Source: Promethearchaeota archaeon (lineage in GTDB: Archaea > Asgardarchaeota > Lokiarchaeia > Sigyniarchaeales > SOKP01). From it: a stretch of 62,666 bases of DNA. The stretch lies in the NCBI GenBank assembly GCA_030603385.1, contig JAUVXW010000027.1:1-62666 (forward strand), in the 5' to 3' direction. Each line of letters begins with the position of its first letter. Within the stretch, counting starts at the first letter, position 1. The notes beneath the pieces were generated by a model. That model ran no database searches. It was not told the DNA's origin and saw nothing but the letters and a program-made list of their open reading frames with translations. This document shows positions 1 through 8,831 of this stretch, piece by piece. The position numbers were made by a program, and so were the translations under genes.

Positions 1-641
1 GAGTTGTTTGCTATCTGTTCTAATTTTATATCAATTAGCTCATTAAAAATTTCAAATCCCATTTCACCACTAGAGGAAAAATGATCATACCCCACTTTGG
101 AACCACTTTTCGCAAAAGGGTAAATTAAGAGCTTCACGCGAGGAATTACTTGTCTTAATCTGCTTCCCTCATTATTAACGAAAATACGCGTAGTGTATGT
201 TTCTCTATATGATATTCTAGTTAGAACAATTCGTTCATCATAATTTTGAATAAAATCATAAATTTGCCTAATCTTATCTATTTTCTCCTCAATCGGTATG
301 TCTGAGGGAGGAATTTTTGGTACAATTTCTTTATTAAATTTCCAGCCCTTATATTCAGCAATTTCTTCTCCCTTATTTATGGCTAATGGTAATCTATTTT
401 TAACTTTTTTTAAATCAGATAAATCATCAAATGCTACTTCATTCCAAGTACCATTGAAGGTTCTTGCAACAATTCCAGATTTTTTTAAATTAACAGATAT
501 ATTCTCAGCAGAAGGAGATTTGCTTATCTTGAAAGAGGAAAAAGAATCATATAAGATATCAAAGTACTGGTTTTTTCTATTGAAATTATTTGATATTTCT
601 TCAAAATTAGAGAATATCTCGTCGTAGGATTTCTCACTCAT
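1..641 (-). CDS. TldD/PmbA-family protein, N-terminal part (runs off the window)
   Basis: Reading the minus strand from an ATG at 641 gives 213 codons without a stop before the window edge, so the gene is partial and its C-terminus lies outside. The N-terminus (MSEKSYDEIFSN) is followed by 'RTFNGTWNEVAFDD' and then a 'YRETYTTRIFVNNEGS' segment. A Y-x-E...F-x-N-x-EG-S pattern is typical of the N-terminal domain of TldD/PmbA proteins (modulator of DNA gyrase family; metalloprotease pairs that cut peptides). The zinc-binding HExxxH-type site of TldD lies in the missing half, so I cannot say whether this is the catalytic TldD or the inactive TldE/PmbA partner. It lies 44 bp downstream of the 4-hydroxybutyryl-CoA dehydratase gene on the same strand and may be co-transcribed with it. 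Confidence 0.72.
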   Translation of the reverse strand, partial: MSEKSYDEIFSNFEEISNNFNRKNQYFDILYDSFSSFKISKSPSAENISVNLKKSGIVARTFNGTWNEVAFDDLSDLKKVKNRLPLAINKGEEIAEYKGWKFNKEIVPKIPPSDIPIEEKIDKIRQIYDFIQNYDERIVLTRISYRETYTTRIFVNNEGSRLRQVIPRVKLLIYPFAKSGSKVGYDHFSSSGEMGFEIFNELIDIKLEQIANN

Positions 642-685
642 AATGTTCCACTCGAAACTGCATTAAAAAAATTCTTTAAATTCTA

Positions 686-2131
686 TTATTCTAAGTCTAA
701 TATTTTTTTTACTAGTTTTTTCTTTTCTTCAAAATCTGCTTGTCGTGATATCATAATTCTCTGTGCTTGAGGTGAACCTGCTCCGTGCATTGATTCTGTT
801 TTATAGCTAACAGATGATACGCCCATGGATAGATTTTCAATAAACCGTAAAACTCGATAACGATCTTCAGCGCATAAGCCTTCACAAGTAGTAAGATATT
901 TCTCCAATAAAGATCCAATTTCTTCTGATTTAAAATCTGCTTCAGAAGGTAAAGTACAAATAATTCCTCCAGCTATATCCTCGGCTAGTCTTCCAATTTC
1001 ATATGGAAATCTAGTCACATTTTGTTTACATACATTGGCTAAGAGCATATCCATTTCGTAATTTCCTGCTTCTCTCTGGAAACCTAAAGAACTACATGCA
1101 ATTCCACAACTATAGAGAGTTTCATTTAGGTGAACCATCTCAACAAGTTTATCCCTGATATGAGATGCTTTATCGGTACCGTTGTATTCTGAAATTAATG
1201 CAGCAGCGCCAATAAGTACGTCTCCAACCCCTACTTTACATCCTCCATAAGATTGACGATGAAATCCACCGAACCGGTTAACTAACTCACCGGAGAATTC
1301 AACTTCTCCTTTCATGAAAATATTTTCTTTCGGTACAAACACATCTTCAAAAATCACAAAAATCTCTTGTCCTCCATATTTATAATTACCAATATCTAGC
1401 TTTCCATCTTCTAGTTTACGAGTATCACATGACTGTCTTCCGTATACAAGAGTTATTCCTTTTGTATTAGCATCAATTCCGAAACTTACCGCATATTCCT
1501 CTTCACCTGGTCTTAAAGCTAGTGTAGGCATTACCATTACTCTATGAGAATTTAAAAAACCTGTTTGGTGAACTTTTGCTCCTCGAACTATAATCCCTTG
1601 ATCATTTTCATCTACAATATGTAAATAAGCATCAGGATCAGGTTGTTGACTAGGTCTCTTACTCCGATCTCCTTTCGTGTCTGTCATTGCACCATCTACC
1701 ATCAAATCTTGATTTTGTACTTCTACCCAATATTTTGTGAACCTTTCATGATAATTGGTATCATACTTTTTATCCATCTCATAAGTAACACTGTAAAGAG
1801 CATTAGCCCCATCAAAACCTACGCATCGTTGAAAACAGCAAGCGGTATGCTGCCCTAATAATCGTTGCATTTGCACTTTTTTTATTAAATCATCAACAGA
1901 TTGATGGATATGTGTAAATCTGTTTATATTTTTGCCTGTGAAATGAGATGTAGTCGTCATTATATCTTTATATTCATCCATTTGTGCTAATTCATATATT
2001 TTCATTACTGTATTAATTGAGGGTCTGATGATGGGATGATTCCAAAACTCTTTCACCTTTTCACCAAACATATACAAATTAACTGGTTTTTTTATTGATT
2101 CAAGATATTCTTCTGGCGTTTTTAATGGCAT
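686..2131 (-). CDS. 4-hydroxybutyryl-CoA dehydratase / vinylacetyl-CoA delta-isomerase homologue
   Basis: A 481-residue member of the 4-hydroxyphenylacetate 3-hydroxylase flavoprotein family. The four [4Fe-4S] ligands of clostridial 4-hydroxybutyryl-CoA dehydratase (Cys99, Cys103, His292, Cys299) are matched by C99 and C103 in 'CFQRC' and by H291 and C298 in 'HRQSYGGC' with the same seven-residue spacing. This separates it from the monooxygenases of the family, which lack the cluster. The reaction is oxygen-sensitive dehydration of 4-hydroxybutyryl-CoA to crotonyl-CoA, used in 4-aminobutyrate or succinate fermentation and in archaeal hydroxybutyrate carbon-fixation cycles. Length equals the family norm (about 490). 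No other gene of either pathway is visible next to it, so the direction of use is open. Confidence 0.88.
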   Translation of the reverse strand: MPLKTPEEYLESIKKPVNLYMFGEKVKEFWNHPIIRPSINTVMKIYELAQMDEYKDIMTTTSHFTGKNINRFTHIHQSVDDLIKKVQMQRLLGQHTACCFQRCVGFDGANALYSVTYEMDKKYDTNYHERFTKYWVEVQNQDLMVDGAMTDTKGDRSKRPSQQPDPDAYLHIVDENDQGIIVRGAKVHQTGFLNSHRVMVMPTLALRPGEEEYAVSFGIDANTKGITLVYGRQSCDTRKLEDGKLDIGNYKYGGQEIFVIFEDVFVPKENIFMKGEVEFSGELVNRFGGFHRQSYGGCKVGVGDVLIGAAALISEYNGTDKASHIRDKLVEMVHLNETLYSCGIACSSLGFQREAGNYEMDMLLANVCKQNVTRFPYEIGRLAEDIAGGIICTLPSEADFKSEEIGSLLEKYLTTCEGLCAEDRYRVLRFIENLSMGVSSVSYKTESMHGAGSPQAQRIMISRQADFEEKKKLVKKILDLE

Positions 2132-2240
2132 TTATTTTATCACTCCTAAATAAATTTACTTAGATTGAATTTGAGTATTATAAAAATTTAAGTTTTTAAT
2201 ATTTAATTATAATAATGAATAATCCAGTTAATTCATAGGA

Positions 2241-3176
2241 TTATTCTCCTTGCAGTGATTCTCTCTCTCCATCATGATCGAGATTAATTGGATGAGGGAG
2301 TATCCTAGAATTTTCTTCTAAATAGCTTATCCTTTTCTCTAATATTGTCATTGTTTCTATTATGTTATTAAGAATTTTATTTGATTCTCTGATTTCAAAT
2401 TGAAGATCTCCTAGTTGATTAAGAATAAAAGTTGTAATTTTGGATTCCTTTACGGGTTCGATTAGCCAGTTGATAATGTTTTCAATAAATTTTTGATTAT
2501 CTAATGCATTTAAGCCAATATTCGAATCAGAAGTAAAAATGTCAATGTCGCCAATTGCTACTACCTTACCTTTTCCGAATTCTGTATAGGCTGCTATAAC
2601 GTGTTCTTTATCCTCATCCTCTTTTATCCATTGTTCAGTTGAACTATTAAAAACTTCTGACCAAGAAGATTCATTAGTTTGTAATAATGGTTTGGCATCT
2701 TTGCTTAAGAAAAGGGAACAGGATCCTCCTATTTTTATCTCCCTTAGACGATTCGTTATTTGATGTTTTAAAAAATTACAAATATGCAGTGTACTAATAA
2801 AATTCTGATTTGCTTGATTGGCTTCTTTTATAAGGTTTTTTTCAAAATTAATACCAAATTTCCCAGAAATGTCATTCAGGTTAGTTTTTTGTAAATAATC
2901 AGAACCATATTCGCTCAATAGTAGTAATCCTCCTCCAGATCTTACAAAATCTATAACTAGTTTTACTTCAATACTAGAAAAGAAATCATCAATTGGATTT
3001 CCGATAACTAAAAGATCTATCTTTTTTAACACTTCTGATTCAAGTATTTCATTCTCATTGTTTTTCACGATTACATCTATTCTATTCAATAGGTTTAAAA
3101 ATGCAGTAAACTCTTTGTCTTCATTATTCAACATTTCGTTATGAGTCGAATCGAATAAAACGGTTCTTTTCTGCAT
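2241..3176 (-). CDS. GIFT-domain (GldG/IFT52-like, DUF4350-type) protein
   Basis: 311 residues, soluble. It opens with 'VLFDSTHNE', a hydrophobic strand plus D-x-x-H/N-x-E motif that begins DUF4350/GldG/IFT52-type (GIFT) domains, then shows 'DLLVIGNP', a long 'FVRSGGGLLLLSE' segment and 'GKGKVVAIGDIDIF'. This is the usual glutamine-amidotransferase-like fold in which ABC-auxiliary and intraflagellar proteins bind partners. The last 60 residues (about 240-300) are heptad-rich and likely a coiled coil; the tail is acidic. No membrane helix is seen, unlike GldG. It is divergent from purA across a 225-bp gap. Family assignment is by motif only and the cellular role is unknown. Confidence 0.6.
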   Translation of the reverse strand: MQKRTVLFDSTHNEMLNNEDKEFTAFLNLLNRIDVIVKNNENEILESEVLKKIDLLVIGNPIDDFFSSIEVKLVIDFVRSGGGLLLLSEYGSDYLQKTNLNDISGKFGINFEKNLIKEANQANQNFISTLHICNFLKHQITNRLREIKIGGSCSLFLSKDAKPLLQTNESSWSEVFNSSTEQWIKEDEDKEHVIAAYTEFGKGKVVAIGDIDIFTSDSNIGLNALDNQKFIENIINWLIEPVKESKITTFILNQLGDLQFEIRESNKILNNIIETMTILEKRISYLEENSRILPHPINLDHDGERESLQGE

Positions 3177-3315
3177 CTTTCAGATTTTTTAAAGAAGGTT
3201 AATTTATAATGAGTTTGAGTGATTATTAAGAGATTATTACAGCATGGTTATACATTTAAAGAAAATTCAAATATAAAAATCATTACGTATCTATTTTATT
3301 TCCGTTCTTGCTAAC

Positions 3316-3331
3316 CAAAAATTTTTAAACG
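3316..3331 (+). promoter_or_regulatory. BRE/TATA element upstream of purA
   Basis: The run 'CCAAAAATTTTTAAAC' has the form of an archaeal BRE (purine and A rich) followed by a TTTTTAAA TATA box. It lies about 75 bp before the purA start, which would give a leader of about 45 nt. Recognised by pattern only. Confidence 0.4.
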
Positions 3332-3401
3332 GTTTATAATAATCTTTTTTGGATAAGATCAACTGAATTAATTTTTAAAAATTATGAGTGGAAAATGAGA
3401 T

Positions 3402-4703
3402 ATGAATAATAATGTCGCCATTTTTGGATTGTCGTGGGGAGATGAAGGCAAAGGTAAATTTGTTGATTATTTTGCTCAAAGAGCAGATATTGTCGTGAGA
3501 TATAATGGGGGAAATAATGCAGGACATACGATTAATGCGGATGGAATAAAATATAAATTTAAAATAATGCCAAGTGGTGCGGCATTAGAAAAGGAATGCA
3601 TTATTGCGAATGGATGTGTTGTTGATCCTAAAGTTTTACTTGAGGAAATTGACGATTTAAAAAAATTAAACAAAAAAATAAATTTAAAATTGAGCTCGAC
3701 TGCACATGTAATATTTCCATTCCATCGTACTTTAGACGCTTTAGAGGAAGTAATGAAAGGTAAATATAGTGCAGGTACAACCAAAAGAGGCATTGGACCG
3801 ACATATTCTGACAAAGCCTCTCGTTGGGGTCTTAGAATTTTTGATTTGATAAATCCAGAAATAATGAGACCAAAATTAGATAAACTGCTTAGTATTAAGA
3901 AAAAGCTAATCAAAGTTTATGATCCAGACTGGAATGATAATTTAGAGTCTATTTTTGAAGAGTATAAATCTTATGGTGAACTGTTGAAACCTTATGTTAT
4001 AGATACAGCTTATTATTTAAATAAATTAAATGATTCAGGAAAAAAGATTGTTTTTGAAGCCGCACAAGATAATCTATTGGGATTAGACCACGGTTTTTAT
4101 CCCTTTGGTACGTCATCTAACTCTAACGCATTGGGAATCTCAGCGGGAACGGGAATTCCCCCAACAAAAATAAATAAGATATTTGGCATCATTAAGGCAT
4201 ATACATCAAGAGTAGGTGAGGGAAAGTTCCCAACTGAACTAGTTGATGACACCGCTGAAAGGATTCGAGAACAAGGTCATGAATACGGTACGGTAACAGG
4301 AAGACCAAGAAGAGTTGGATGGTTGGATCTTTTTAATATTAAGTATGGTATAATGATTAATGGTGTTGATAAAATTATTTTAACTCTCTTAGATGCTTTA
4401 GAAGGTATTGATCCTATAAAAATATGTACGGGTTATGAATTAAACGGCAGAATCCTCGAGAGTTGGCCAATCCAACATGAAATAATCGAAAAATGTATCC
4501 CTATATATAAATCATTTCAAGGATGGAAAGCTAGAACCAGAGCTGAATGGTTAGAAATTGCACAAAAGGGATATGATGCTCTACCTGAGACGATGAAAAC
4601 ATATATTCAATCGATTAAAGAAGAATTAGGTATGGATATTGCATTTCTTTCAATTGGTCCAGATAGATTAGAAACGATAGTTTTAGATAATGATATCTTT
4701 TAG
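3402..4703 (+). CDS. purA: Adenylosuccinate synthetase
   Basis: 433 residues (E. coli PurA has 432). The P-loop 'GDEGKGK' is at residues 13-19, with the catalytic Asp inside it; 'NNAGHT' at 38-43 carries the catalytic His; 'GTTKRGIGP' at 125-133 binds IMP; the C-terminal half has 'GTVTGRPRRVGWLDL', the base- and aspartate-binding loop. It makes adenylosuccinate from IMP, aspartate and GTP in the cytoplasm, the first committed step to AMP. Small departures from the bacterial consensus ('FEAAQDNLLGLDHG' for E-G-A-Q) are conservative. It stands alone, with no other pur gene beside it. The ATG at 3402 is preceded by a weak purine-rich ribosome-binding site. Confidence 0.95.
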   Translation: MNNNVAIFGLSWGDEGKGKFVDYFAQRADIVVRYNGGNNAGHTINADGIKYKFKIMPSGAALEKECIIANGCVVDPKVLLEEIDDLKKLNKKINLKLSSTAHVIFPFHRTLDALEEVMKGKYSAGTTKRGIGPTYSDKASRWGLRIFDLINPEIMRPKLDKLLSIKKKLIKVYDPDWNDNLESIFEEYKSYGELLKPYVIDTAYYLNKLNDSGKKIVFEAAQDNLLGLDHGFYPFGTSSNSNALGISAGTGIPPTKINKIFGIIKAYTSRVGEGKFPTELVDDTAERIREQGHEYGTVTGRPRRVGWLDLFNIKYGIMINGVDKIILTLLDALEGIDPIKICTGYELNGRILESWPIQHEIIEKCIPIYKSFQGWKARTRAEWLEIAQKGYDALPETMKTYIQSIKEELGMDIAFLSIGPDRLETIVLDNDIF

Positions 4704-4760
4704 ATAATCATTTTTTTCATATTTCATTCATTTATCCTATAACTCAATCAAATGTTAAAT

Positions 4761-5282
4761 CTAGGATGTTTCAGCCTTTTTCAATGTAAACTCTTTACCA
4801 CAAAAGAAGCAAAACGCAACTCCTCTTTCGTTCAGAAGTGTATTCAAAGATTCTGTTATTTTTTGTCCACATTCTGTACAATAATATGGAATTTTTTTTT
4901 CAGTTATTTCTTTTAAATGGGAAATGTGTTCAGATGATTTTATTGATTCCTTAGATATCGGGGGTATATTCTGATCTTTTTTCCCAGGTTTACCAGAAAT
5001 CCCATAATATAATCTGTCAAATAACTTAGATAATCCCATGTAAATACCTTTAAAGAGGTAATACAAACCTTTAAAAAGATAGTATAGTAAATAAGCAACG
5101 CCTTTTAAGATATAATAAACCAAAACAAGAATAGTTATAGCAATGGCTATTAATACAATAACAATTAAAATTTGGACGATTAAAGAAAACCCCAAAAACC
5201 AGCCAATTGGATCATTCCATATTATATCCCAATTTGTTGTTAATGTTCCCAAATCGATAATGCTGTCGAAGTAATTATTCAT
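4761..5282 (-). CDS. Membrane protein with C-terminal zinc ribbon
   Basis: 173 residues. One long hydrophobic stretch (about 32-59) is followed by an unusual amphipathic stretch rich in 'YLLYYLFKGLYYLFKG' repeats (60-95), which may be a second membrane segment or lie on the membrane surface. The C-terminus has a zinc ribbon with C135/C138 ('CTEC') and C158/C161 ('CFFC'). The topology suggests a membrane-anchored, cytoplasmic zinc domain. I do not recognise a named family. It is convergent with purA, with 57 bp between the stop codons. Confidence 0.72.
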   Translation of the reverse strand: MNNYFDSIIDLGTLTTNWDIIWNDPIGWFLGFSLIVQILIVIVLIAIAITILVLVYYILKGVAYLLYYLFKGLYYLFKGIYMGLSKLFDRLYYGISGKPGKKDQNIPPISKESIKSSEHISHLKEITEKKIPYYCTECGQKITESLNTLLNERGVAFCFFCGKEFTLKKAETS

Positions 5283-5368
5283 TTTTTCATCTCTATAAAA
5301 AAATAAGTAAAACCTTAATTAAAAGAAAATGGGATCCAATTTTTTTGTTAATTTTTTAGGAGATTGAA

Positions 5369-5929
5369 CTATTTGAAGCATATTAATCCAAAACGATACA
5401 CAAAGTTAACTGGTGGCCATTCAATATTTACGTTTAAATTTTTAACCGTGTCTGTAACATTTATTCCAACCGCTTCCATTGCATACTTTTGTTTATGAGG
5501 ATACCTACACGGTTTACCACTATCGTAAGTACACCCTTTATCAACCTTGTTATAACAAGTTCGACAGAACCCAGCCCATAAAATAAGTCTCTCTTCATAA
5601 TCCTCATGGTGATTTTCAAGAAACTTATCGATTTCGTTTTCTAAATTATTTTTGAAAGCGCTATCTGTATATGCTTGATTTCTTATTTTTTCCTCACTCA
5701 AATTTGGATTTTCTAGTTTTTTCTTTTTTATATATTCATTTAAATTGACTTCGTCATAGATGAGATAAAAAGATTTAAACTTTGATACAGTGTCTTCCAT
5801 ATACGGTGCTTCAGGAGGACAAGTCCAAGAATGTCCGTAACTCGGACATTTGTAAGTGGGAGTTGAACAATAAGATTGTACCTTTGGATCAAATTTTATA
5901 TCCTTTAGATTTACTTTAAGAGATGGCAT
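5369..5929 (-). CDS. DUF2284 predicted metal-binding protein
   Basis: 186 residues with the full cysteine signature of DUF2284. An N-terminal 'C-x7-C-x8-CPP' set (C20, C28 and 'TCPPEAPY') is followed by 'WAGFCRTCYNKVDKGCTY' and the diagnostic 'CRYPHKQKYAMEAVGIN', which matches the family's CRxP...SMEA-x-GID. These proteins are thought to bind an iron-sulfur cluster or zinc; the biochemical role is unknown. They are common in anaerobic archaea and bacteria. Monocistronic, divergent from the phosphate uptake pair. Confidence 0.82.
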   Translation of the reverse strand: MPSLKVNLKDIKFDPKVQSYCSTPTYKCPSYGHSWTCPPEAPYMEDTVSKFKSFYLIYDEVNLNEYIKKKKLENPNLSEEKIRNQAYTDSAFKNNLENEIDKFLENHHEDYEERLILWAGFCRTCYNKVDKGCTYDSGKPCRYPHKQKYAMEAVGINVTDTVKNLNVNIEWPPVNFVYRFGLICFK

Positions 5930-6086
5930 AAAAATTCAAATTGTAAAATTATACTTTAGTATAATGGTCTTTCCATTTTAACTTGATTCCCTTTATAACC
6001 GAAGTAAAAATACAATTTTTTTTAAGAAATAAATGATAAGTGTGACTATTATATCCTCTTGGATTAAAAATTAAGTAATTCTTGAT

Positions 6087-6749
6087 GTGAATAAAATGAA
6101 GTTAAATTTAAAAAAAGATAAGAGAAGTCAACTACTAAATGCAGCAAATGATTTTCAGTCAGAAGTTGTAAAAGGTTCACGCTTACTCCACGATTGTATC
6201 AATGAACTTATTAGTGGTAAGCTAGATAAGAGTAAAATAGATAAAGTAATTCAATGTGAACATAATGCGGATCGTGCTAAAGAAAAATATATAGATCTTC
6301 TTTATAAAGATAAGCGAGCACTTCCTTTTTTAGTTGAAGATCGTTATCGATTAATAAAGTATTTAGATATTATTTCAGATAACTCAGAAGAGCTGGCATT
6401 GGGACTAAAAGTATACCCATTCGAAATCTTTGATGATATAAAAGCAGAAATGAAAAAACTTAACGATTTATATCAAGAAGCAATTGAAAATTTAGTGGAA
6501 ATGGTAAACCTTATGGAAACAGATTTTAAAACCGCTTATAAGAAGAGTTTCCACATCGAGACCCTAAAGAGAAGTGCTCGTGAAGCCAAATTTCAAATTT
6601 TAGATTTGGTGTATCAAAAACCACAAGAAAAATCCCTTCGAGTATATCTAACTTCAAAAATATGCATAAAAATATTCGATATGGTTGTCAGAGCTGAAGA
6701 GATTAGTGATTTTCTAAGAAGTTTAATTATAAAATATCCAACTAAATAA
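6087..6749 (+). CDS. DUF47/PhoU-like regulator of phosphate transport
   Basis: 220 residues, all helical, with the DUF47 pattern: 'VVKGSRLLHDCINELISG' near the N-terminus, then 'VIQCEHNADRAKEKY', a metal-binding E-x-x-AD-x-x-x type motif, and a second similar helix pair. DUF47 proteins sit beside Pit-type transporters and probably control them. Here the stop is 16 bp before the Pit gene on the same strand, which supports that. The first possible start is the GTG at 6087; an in-frame ATG at 6096 (MKLNLKK) is an equally good start. Confidence 0.82.
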   Translation: MNKMKLNLKKDKRSQLLNAANDFQSEVVKGSRLLHDCINELISGKLDKSKIDKVIQCEHNADRAKEKYIDLLYKDKRALPFLVEDRYRLIKYLDIISDNSEELALGLKVYPFEIFDDIKAEMKKLNDLYQEAIENLVEMVNLMETDFKTAYKKSFHIETLKRSAREAKFQILDLVYQKPQEKSLRVYLTSKICIKIFDMVVRAEEISDFLRSLIIKYPTK

Positions 6750-6765
6750 ATTAAAGGCGATTCAA

Positions 6766-7722
6766 ATGGCTTTTTCAGTTATATTATCTATATTTTTAAT
6801 TATAGTAATTATAATCTCATTTGGAATAGGCGCGAACGACGAAACATTTGCGGGGATCTACGGTTCTAGAATTCTACCCATGAAACAAATTCTGATTTTG
6901 GCTACTATTTTCGCAATAACAGGTGCACTTTTATTAGGCGAAGCAGTGAGTAAAACTGTTGGTAAAGGTATTTTAGTTAATCTCAATGATGCAATCGTCA
7001 TAACTATTTTAATTTCTACTGCTATTTGGTTAATTTTATCATCTGCGTTGGGTTTACCCATATCAACTACTCATGCAACAATCGGAGCTGTTATAGGTCT
7101 CGGAATAGCAATTAATGCTAATCTTAAGTGGCTGCAGATTCTCGAATTAAGCATCTGGTGGGTGTTCTCTCCAATTATTGGTTATATTGTTACATTTTTT
7201 GTCTTTAAACTTATGCAGAATTATAAAATAAAACATCTTAACGGCTTTCAGAGTTATGAAAGAACAGAAAGATTATTTTCGTATATAGTTCTAATAGTTA
7301 TCTGTATCACTGCATTCTCAAGATCAGGAAATGATTGCTCAAATGCGGTAGGGATTGTTATTGGTATAGGAGATATTCAAATAAATCTTCTTCTTTTAAT
7401 AACAGGCTTAAGTTTAGCAGGAGGATTATTGGTCTTGGGACGAGGGGTTATCAAAAGTGTCGGAAGAATCACAGAACTATATCCAAGTACCGCTTTTGCG
7501 GCACAAATTCCTACAGCTGCGATTTTATTTCTTGGTACAGCATTAGGGATTCCATTATCAGGATCTCATATGTTAGTAGCGTCTTTTGTAGGATTATCTA
7601 AGGCAAATCATGCGCCTGTTAAGAAAGGTTTATGGAAAATAGTGTTAATTTGGTTTTTAACCTTTCCTATAGCTGGACTTCTCTCAATCGTTCTGTATTT
7701 TCCGATTAGTGCCGTCATGTAA
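6766..7722 (+). CDS. Low-affinity inorganic phosphate transporter, Pit family
   Basis: 318 residues with about nine membrane helices and the twofold inverted repeat of PiT transporters. The repeat signatures are 'GIGANDETFAGIYGSR' near the N-terminus and 'SRSGNDCSNAVGI' in the middle; the 'LGLPISTTHATIGAVIG' and 'LGIPLSGSHMLVASFVG' loops are the second pair. It carries metal-phosphate or phosphate with protons or sodium across the cell membrane. It forms an operon with the DUF47 gene 16 bp upstream. Confidence 0.93.
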   Translation: MAFSVILSIFLIIVIIISFGIGANDETFAGIYGSRILPMKQILILATIFAITGALLLGEAVSKTVGKGILVNLNDAIVITILISTAIWLILSSALGLPISTTHATIGAVIGLGIAINANLKWLQILELSIWWVFSPIIGYIVTFFVFKLMQNYKIKHLNGFQSYERTERLFSYIVLIVICITAFSRSGNDCSNAVGIVIGIGDIQINLLLLITGLSLAGGLLVLGRGVIKSVGRITELYPSTAFAAQIPTAAILFLGTALGIPLSGSHMLVASFVGLSKANHAPVKKGLWKIVLIWFLTFPIAGLLSIVLYFPISAVM

Positions 7723-7732
7723 TTTTTTTTTT
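7723..7732 (+). terminator. T-tract terminator after the phosphate transporter gene
   Basis: Ten consecutive T residues directly after the Pit stop codon, in the 8-bp gap to a convergent gene. Archaeal RNA polymerase terminates at such tracts; no hairpin is evident. Confidence 0.4.
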
Positions 7733-8762
7733 ATTTCTCTTTCCAAATATTTTCTGTATTACAGGGTACAGGAAGATCCTTCATCGTTAGTAGCCCAGTC
7801 CTTGCATCTATTACTTTTGGTATTAAGTTTGCTACAATCGCTGAAGTGCCCAAATCACCATGAACTCCTCCAATAATTTTCTGGTGAATACTTGGGATAC
7901 CCTCAATTAATACACTGTCATATTCATCATGTTCTCCTGCATATGCTACAAAATCTAAAAGAATTATTTCTTTTCCTTCCTTTTTAGCATATGCTTTGCT
8001 TTGTAACCCGCATACATAGCCTTCTGGTACAATCTCTCCATAGGATGTTGTGAATTCTTTTTTAGCGATTATTTCTTGTGGGGGTAATTCAACAATTTCA
8101 TCATACTCAATACCTAAAGCTGAAACAATCATTTGAATTGATTGGGTTATGCCTACGTGGCCAGTTATTTCTTTATTACTAATTTTTTTATGAAATTCAT
8201 CAACACTTAAACCAGTTCCTATCTTTTTTTGGAAAGATACTCTTCGTTTAGTTGAATTCATCATTCTCGTCACTTTAATTGACTTAACGCTCTGACATGG
8301 GGCTGTAAGCACAATGGGAAGTAAATCCATAAGATACCCCGGATTAATACCTATTCCGACAATTGTGACGTTATTTAATTTCGCAAGTACATCTAATTTT
8401 TTACTACGTTCAGCATGATATTGAAATGGATAAGATAGTTCTTCACAGATAGATATCACATTACTTCCGGATTTAACGGCACTTTCAATAGTTGGAACTA
8501 TTTTTTCTAAAGAAGAAGAAGTAGCTATTATAACAACATCAGCGTTCTCTCTTGAAAGAATAGAATCCAAATCAGATTCAATAGTTAAGTCTAACTTTTT
8601 TTCAATATCAAGTACCTCACTTAATTCTTTACCAACAAGTAAATGATCTATATCGATAACTCCTCTCAAACTAATATTTTTCCGTTGGAGAAGAAGTTTT
8701 GTTATAATTTTTCCCATAGGTCCAAGTCCTACTTGAATTATATCAAACTGCTTTTTCATCAA
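7731..8762 (-). CDS. 2,4-diaminopentanoate dehydrogenase-like NAD(P) oxidoreductase
   Basis: 343 residues. The Rossmann motif 'VGLGPMGKII' is at residues 11-20, followed by an acidic strand end ('VIDID') that suggests NAD(H). The mid segment 'VGIGINPGYLMDLLP' and the later 'VPEGYVCGLQSKAYA' are typical of the diaminopentanoate dehydrogenase/dihydrodipicolinate-reductase-like family, which acts in ornithine fermentation. It lies 69 bp downstream of a class III aminotransferase on the same strand, so the pair probably handles one amino acid: an aminotransferase or aminomutase feeding an amino-acid dehydrogenase. The true substrate cannot be read from sequence. Confidence 0.68.
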   Translation of the reverse strand: MMKKQFDIIQVGLGPMGKIITKLLLQRKNISLRGVIDIDHLLVGKELSEVLDIEKKLDLTIESDLDSILSRENADVVIIATSSSLEKIVPTIESAVKSGSNVISICEELSYPFQYHAERSKKLDVLAKLNNVTIVGIGINPGYLMDLLPIVLTAPCQSVKSIKVTRMMNSTKRRVSFQKKIGTGLSVDEFHKKISNKEITGHVGITQSIQMIVSALGIEYDEIVELPPQEIIAKKEFTTSYGEIVPEGYVCGLQSKAYAKKEGKEIILLDFVAYAGEHDEYDSVLIEGIPSIHQKIIGGVHGDLGTSAIVANLIPKVIDARTGLLTMKDLPVPCNTENIWKEK

Positions 8763-8831
8763 ATATCCCTTTTTTAAGCACTACTTCTGAATAATTTTTA
8801 AAATATCAATAATACTTTATCTTTTTCGAAT

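Noticed and set aside
298..627. 109-codon plus-strand open frame near the left edge
   Set aside because: It lies opposite a better minus-strand frame with clear TldD/PmbA-type motifs.
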